NCBI GenBank assembly: GCA_024637045.1
Contig: JAGXFX010000007.1
Span: forward strand, 1 to 64,000
Source of the DNA: Soehngenia sp.
GTDB lineage: Bacteria > Bacillota > Clostridia > Tissierellales > Tissierellaceae
Direction of reading: 5' to 3'
Length of the DNA stretch: 64,000 nucleotides
Part shown: positions 59,617-64,000 of the stretch, piece by piece
Position numbering within the stretch: the stretch's first letter is position 1
How the letters are laid out: every line of letters begins with the position of its first letter
The notes under the pieces: generated by a model
The model's input: the letters and a program-made list of their open reading frames with translations, nothing else
Told to the model about the DNA's origin: nothing
The model's database searches: none
Program-made: the position numbers and the translations under genes

Positions 59617-60183
59617 TCAAATTCCTTTTACTGGCTTTGATGTATCATAGCCCAACTCGTAGTAGTTGTTATTGTTAAATTGGAAGTCCTTTATTACATC
59701 CAGACCCAACTTGTCCACATGAGCTTTGTATGATCTTGGATTTATGTGGTTTATAAAGGTTATAAGAATCGGAAATCTCTTGTTCATCTGCTCTCTGGAA
59801 AAATCAAATAGCTTTGGCAGTACTTCCGTGCTTCTGTACTTCTTGTCAATACATATTGGCCCGTATTGGTAGGAGTTCTCTGTCGAAAGTGTCTCGCCCA
59901 AATACTCAGTTTCAGGAAGGTCCTTTATCATGTGTTGAAACAGAGGCCATTCTGACCAGTATTCCCAGGATGCAGCCATTGCATAGGCAATGACCTCGTC
60001 GCCATCACATGCAATTGCTATTCCCTGCTCCTTTCCTATAAGCTCCCCAAACTTCTCAGGAGTAAAAAGTGTTGTTACAAAACCATCCGGCTTGTCCTCT
60101 TCCCTTATGGTAGAGACATGGTATTTCTTCTGAAGCTCTGATATTTGTGGTATGTCCTCTATCGTTGCATTTCTGTAAATCAT
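59617..60183 (-). CDS. GNAT-like acetyltransferase
   Basis: MIYRNATIEDIPQISELQKKYH...GIAIACDGDEVIAYAMAASWEYW...GPICIDKKYRSTEVLPKLFDF. Confidence 0.75.
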   Translation of the reverse strand: MIYRNATIEDIPQISELQKKYHVSTIREEDKPDGFVTTLFTPEKFGELIGKEQGIAIACDGDEVIAYAMAASWEYWSEWPLFQHMIKDLPETEYLGETLSTENSYQYGPICIDKKYRSTEVLPKLFDFSREQMNKRFPILITFINHINPRSYKAHVDKLGLDVIKDFQFNNNNYYELGYDTSKPVKGI

Positions 60184-60286
60184 ATTTGCCCTCCTTCATT
60201 TTGTCTTTTAGAAAGTCCTTCTTTGATTTTAACATATTTACTGAATGTTTCTACTATTTCATATGATTTTTACACATAAAAATAAA

Positions 60287-60315
60287 TACCCCTTTCGGCT
60301 GAGTCGAAAAGGGTA
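60287..60315 (-). terminator. intrinsic terminator
   Basis: tacccctttcg/cgaaaagggta stem (one GU), T-rich on minus. Confidence 0.75.
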
Positions 60316-60325
60316 CCAAACACCA

Positions 60326-61132
60326 TTATACAAATATCTCCGGTTCTTTTGTATCCTGAAATTCCTCTTCTAGTTCCTGTTTATGCTTTAAGTAGTCTTC
60401 ATCATCAAAGTACTTTGCATGGACAGGGCACTTCTTGATGCAAGCTCCGCACTTTATGCAGATTCCAATAAGAATCTTAACATTGTCTTCTGGAATTGAT
60501 CCCATCGGGCAAACTCTTGAACATATTTTACAATCCGTGCAGGTTTCCTTTGTTTTTGGAGTTACTCTTCTAATATCAACTGGATTTCCATCCTTATCAA
60601 GGGGTTTGTAGTATTTATTATAGCTCGGATTTCCCTTTACATTGATTTGTAGATCCTTTTTTCCAATATTATGTACTGTCTTTTCTGCAAAATCAGCTAC
60701 GATTTCTAGATCCTTCTTATCAGGTCTATCCTTTGCTAGCTTATATGAGAAGGAATGCTCTCCGATAAATGCAGCTGCTCCAATTACATCGAAACTACCA
60801 CTCACCAGAATATCCCTAAGCTCAAGAAGGGCATCATCATAATCCCTATTTCCGTAAAGGACTACAGCAACTGCCTTTGCCCCTTTGCCATTTATTCCTG
60901 AAAGGTAATCCAGGAGAATATTTGGCACCCTTCCTGCATATACTGGAACTCCAACAACGACAATGTCATTCTCGCAAAAATCAGGATACTCTTTTCTTTT
61001 AGGGGGCAATGTAAAATCATAGTTATTTATACTTTCCAGATCCATGCCCTCTGCTAGTTTTTCTGCAATTTTAGTTACAATTTTTTCAGTTGTCCCTGTT
61101 GGGCTAAAGTAAAACTTTTTTACTCTATTCAT
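60326..61132 (-). CDS. EFR1-type flavodoxin/ferredoxin protein
   Basis: FYFSPTGTTEKIV flavodoxin loop; CTDCKICSRVCPMGSIP and CIKCGACIKKCPVHAKYF 4Fe-4S motifs. Confidence 0.93.
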   Translation of the reverse strand: MNRVKKFYFSPTGTTEKIVTKIAEKLAEGMDLESINNYDFTLPPKRKEYPDFCENDIVVVGVPVYAGRVPNILLDYLSGINGKGAKAVAVVLYGNRDYDDALLELRDILVSGSFDVIGAAAFIGEHSFSYKLAKDRPDKKDLEIVADFAEKTVHNIGKKDLQINVKGNPSYNKYYKPLDKDGNPVDIRRVTPKTKETCTDCKICSRVCPMGSIPEDNVKILIGICIKCGACIKKCPVHAKYFDDEDYLKHKQELEEEFQDTKEPEIFV

Positions 61133-61198
61133 AGATGCCTCCCACTATGATTAATGTTTTGGATTTTCGAAGCAAAGGTACGTCCCTGGCGCTTTAAC

Positions 61199-61229
61199 TG
61201 GGACAAAAAGGACCGTCCCTGGCGTCCCG
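61199..61229 (-). repeat. dispersed REP-like repeat copy, inverted relative to 50582-50612
   Basis: tgggacaaaaaggaccgtccctggcgtcccg; reverse complement matches 50582-50612 at 30/31. Confidence 0.85.
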
Positions 61230-61231
61230 AA

Positions 61232-62332
61232 TTAAAGAATCCCTGATTCTGCCAGCTTGCTTTTAATTGAGCCCATTGAAAGGACTCCTGACTTCAGAAT
61301 CAGAAATCTTGTAATATCATTATACATTAAAAACGATTTGATATTCTTCCATCTTATATTCATTCTAAGCTTACCGGTATTTCTTCTATAACCAGCCACT
61401 GATGTATCTATATCCTTTTCAATACCTTCTGACAGTGCCAAAGCACTCCTAAAACAATAGCTTAGTCCTTCCGCTGAACTTGGACTTATCCATCCTGCCG
61501 CTTCTCCAATCAAGGCAACATTACCATCCCCGTGTAATATCTCTCCAACTTTACCCGGCCTGGAAATATATGCTCCATCTCTTTTTAAACAGGGCCCAAA
61601 AGAGAATCCTCTCTTCTGCAGTCTTTTTTTCAATTCAATAAACTTTTCCAAAGGTTCTTCTTCCGGATTCAAGGCTGCTCCAAGTATCAGTATTCCATCC
61701 TTGGGGATGGTCCATGAGTAGAAATCGGTAATGTCCTTGTCAAATATCGACGAATAATACGGCATCTCTCCATCCATCCTGTAGTATTCCTGTATGGCAA
61801 TGTACTGTTTTGGCATGGGGTAATCAGGTGAAAGAATTCTTCTTACTTTTGAGTAGGAACCATCTGCTCCTACGAGAAGTTTCGCTGCAACCTTTCTCTT
61901 CTTCTTGTCCTTTACATAAGTTATTTCTACACCACTATTTGTATACTCAAACCCTTTGAAAATTGCCTCACATTCCACTTCAACCTCGGATGGAATCAAT
62001 GAAAACAGCCATCTGTCAAATCTTTCCCTGTCAACATTTATGTAATGGCGCTGGTAGTACCTCTCAAGATTGCTTTTTTCATCTATTGTCCTCACAGTAA
62101 AAAGCTGAGGTCCATCGAGAATATGCTGTGGAATTCCCAACCCGAATTCAGCCAACATCTTTTGTGCATCAGGAGCTATAAGGCCGCCGCAGCATTTCTG
62201 AAAACTATCTCTTCCTGATTCTATAAACATATTACGTCTTTCAAGAACCAGAACTTTTCTTTTCTTGCCAATCAACTTTGCAAGCGTAGCTCCGGCTGGT
62301 CCGCCTCCAACAATTACAACATCATACATCAC
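61232..62332 (-). CDS. geranylgeranyl reductase-family FAD-dependent oxidoreductase
   Basis: YDVVIVGGGPAGATLAKLIGKKRKVLVLERR, KLLVGADGSYSKVRR, GNVALIGEAAGWISPSSAEGLSYCFRSA. Confidence 0.92.
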   Translation of the reverse strand: MMYDVVIVGGGPAGATLAKLIGKKRKVLVLERRNMFIESGRDSFQKCCGGLIAPDAQKMLAEFGLGIPQHILDGPQLFTVRTIDEKSNLERYYQRHYINVDRERFDRWLFSLIPSEVEVECEAIFKGFEYTNSGVEITYVKDKKKRKVAAKLLVGADGSYSKVRRILSPDYPMPKQYIAIQEYYRMDGEMPYYSSIFDKDITDFYSWTIPKDGILILGAALNPEEEPLEKFIELKKRLQKRGFSFGPCLKRDGAYISRPGKVGEILHGDGNVALIGEAAGWISPSSAEGLSYCFRSALALSEGIEKDIDTSVAGYRRNTGKLRMNIRWKNIKSFLMYNDITRFLILKSGVLSMGSIKSKLAESGIL

Positions 62333-62562
62333 GACTCACCTTCCTCAGAATCATCTCTGTATTCAAGAATGTCCCCTGGCTGACAATCAAGAGCTTTGCA
62401 GATTCCTTCAAGGGTTGACAACCGTATTGCCTTTGCCTTGCCGTTTTTGAGCACGGAAATATTGGCCATGGTTATTCCAACCTTCTTAGATAGTTCTGTA
62501 ACACTCATTTTTCGCTTTGCCAGCATAACATCAATATTTATAATAATGGCCATGTTAGTCAC
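62329..62562 (-). CDS. XRE-family HTH regulator
   Basis: MLAKRKMSVTELSKKVGITMANISVLKNGKAKAIRLSTLEGICKALDCQPGDIL. Confidence 0.93.
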   Translation of the reverse strand: MTNMAIIINIDVMLAKRKMSVTELSKKVGITMANISVLKNGKAKAIRLSTLEGICKALDCQPGDILEYRDDSEEGES

Positions 62563-62563
62563 C

Positions 62564-63031
62564 TCAAATCGTTAGATCGTTATCTTCTTTTATCTCGATT
62601 GCCTTGGCAAGGAGTTTCTGAAGTACGGCCGCAAAAGTAGCAATCACTATTGATGCAAAGACTATAATAATTGGAAACCCTACCACTCCAGGTGCATCAT
62701 CCGCATCAGCAACTGGGTATAAGAAGGGTAGCATAATAATATATATTCCACTTATGACAAAAGCTGCATATTTTATCAACCCAAGAGCTGTCACCGAATC
62801 TCTTGAGAATGCCTTGTTCTGGTCAATAAAGTTAAGTAGCTTGAATGTTTGGTAGAGAGCAAAGAAATAAGCCATGGCTGTTCCATAAGCTCCAAGTATT
62901 ATTAATAAGTTGAAATACCCATACATTACCGGTAGCCAAAAAATACAAATAGCCAGAATCGGTAATGCCATTACCAGAACTGTTCCTTTAAGGAAGAGTG
63001 TAGTCCCTTTTTTCATAATCAAACACCTCAC
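62564..63031 (-). CDS. DUF2975 membrane protein
   Basis: Four TM segments; upstream partner of the XRE gene, a known DUF2975-HTH pairing. Confidence 0.85.
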   Translation of the reverse strand: MRCLIMKKGTTLFLKGTVLVMALPILAICIFWLPVMYGYFNLLIILGAYGTAMAYFFALYQTFKLLNFIDQNKAFSRDSVTALGLIKYAAFVISGIYIIMLPFLYPVADADDAPGVVGFPIIIVFASIVIATFAAVLQKLLAKAIEIKEDNDLTI

Positions 63032-63152
63032 ATTATTAATTCAATATATTAATTTTAGCAGAATATTTATCGTTTTACAATAAATATTTATTCTTTTAAG
63101 TAAATTCTGTTAACATCGATTAAGGAGAAAGTATTTGAATGTAATAGAAAAA

Positions 63153-63190
63153 ATTTCAGGTATGGAGGATTAATCCTCCATACCTGAAAT
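63153..63190 (-). terminator. intrinsic terminator containing the DAGK stop codon in its loop
   Basis: atttcaggtatggaggat-ta-atcctccatacctgaaat, 18-bp perfect stem, T-rich on minus. Confidence 0.88.
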
Positions 63191-64000
63191 AACCCTCAGG
63201 TGGCCTTTTAAAACACTTAATTCAAGAGGCAGATCTGGTCCCTTCTCCCCATCCACATCACTTTCAAGCTTTTCCCCATCTACAGTCTTTACACTGAGGG
63301 TTTTTGACTTGAAATAGTGTACATCATCTGATTCGGAAAGTTTCCCTGATAACACTGAAGATGTCATCTTCACAGTTTCCGGGATATTAAGCTTCTCTAT
63401 TGCCAGGATATGAAGCACTCCACCACTTAACTCAGCTTCCGGAAAAACAGTTCTGACACCACCCAAAGAATCTATCAGACCTGCAATTAAGACTGATACC
63501 TCTCCTTCCCACTGCTCATCATCCATTTGCAGTTCTACTTGGAATGTTTCGCCATCCATAAACTCCCTTACAGAAGCCAGAAAATATGCAAGTGGTCCCA
63601 GCATTGCCTTTTCCTCGCTTTCAACATCATGAATAGCTTCTGCAATATTACCGACACCAACGATGTTAGTAAAATACCTGTCATTTACCTTTCCGATGTC
63701 AATTGCCTTTTCCTTTCCGATTCCTAGAAGACTTATTGCATCCTCTGGCTTAAGTGGTATCTGGAGAGCTCTTGCAAGATCATTTACCGTTCCCATTGGA
63801 ATTATTCCAAGAAGGGGTGGACTCTCAAGACCCGCCAGACCATTTACTGTCTCATTTACCGTACCGTCACCACCAAGAGATACTACCAGATCAAAACCTT
63901 TATTTCCTGCATCAGAAGCAAATTTAGTGGCATCACCTTTTCCTTCTGTGTAAATCACTTCCATTTCATCATAGTTTTTCTCAAGAACATTTTTAATCAT
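63170..64000 (-). CDS. diacylglycerol/lipid kinase family protein (5' end probably truncated by the window edge)
   Basis: LVVSLGGDGTVNETVNGLAG, LGIIPMGTVNDLARALQIP; N-terminus likely extends past 64000. Confidence 0.9.
   Translation of the reverse strand: MIKNVLEKNYDEMEVIYTEGKGDATKFASDAGNKGFDLVVSLGGDGTVNETVNGLAGLESPPLLGIIPMGTVNDLARALQIPLKPEDAISLLGIGKEKAIDIGKVNDRYFTNIVGVGNIAEAIHDVESEEKAMLGPLAYFLASVREFMDGETFQVELQMDDEQWEGEVSVLIAGLIDSLGGVRTVFPEAELSGGVLHILAIEKLNIPETVKMTSSVLSGKLSESDDVHYFKSKTLSVKTVDGEKLESDVDGEKGPDLPLELSVLKGHLRVISGMED

Overview
This is a 64 kb window of a low-GC, probably anaerobic Firmicutes/Clostridia-like chromosome. The lineage is inferred from gene content and promoter style, not tested. 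Most genes read from the minus strand. Recognisable blocks: alpha-amylase/metallophosphoesterase; a MacAB/Lol-like ABC efflux operon with an embedded cobalamin-binding protein; a KdpDE-like two-component pair next to TrkA/TrkH K+ uptake; DUF1846, threonine aldolase and clostripain genes; a MarR plus two-ABC-exporter operon; DASS transporter; PhoH; a ribDEBAH operon with FMN riboswitch; a complete hisZGDCBHAF(IE)-hisJ operon; acyl-CoA dehydrogenase/etfBA; and a GNAT-rich accessory region at 49-60 kb. Leads I rate highest: (1) a candidate selenoprotein, DUF5714, with a UGA in frame between a strong SD+ATG and the ORF; (2) a his operon leader peptide with three consecutive His codons and a consistent set of mutually exclusive RNA pairings ending in a terminator; (3) a B12-binding protein translationally coupled to an ABC efflux permease; (4) a decayed, internally deleted tandem duplication of an acetyltransferase module with a dispersed REP-like repeat at its junction; (5) an SLH/chagasin pseudogene. 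No CRISPR array, rRNA, tRNA or intact transposase was seen.
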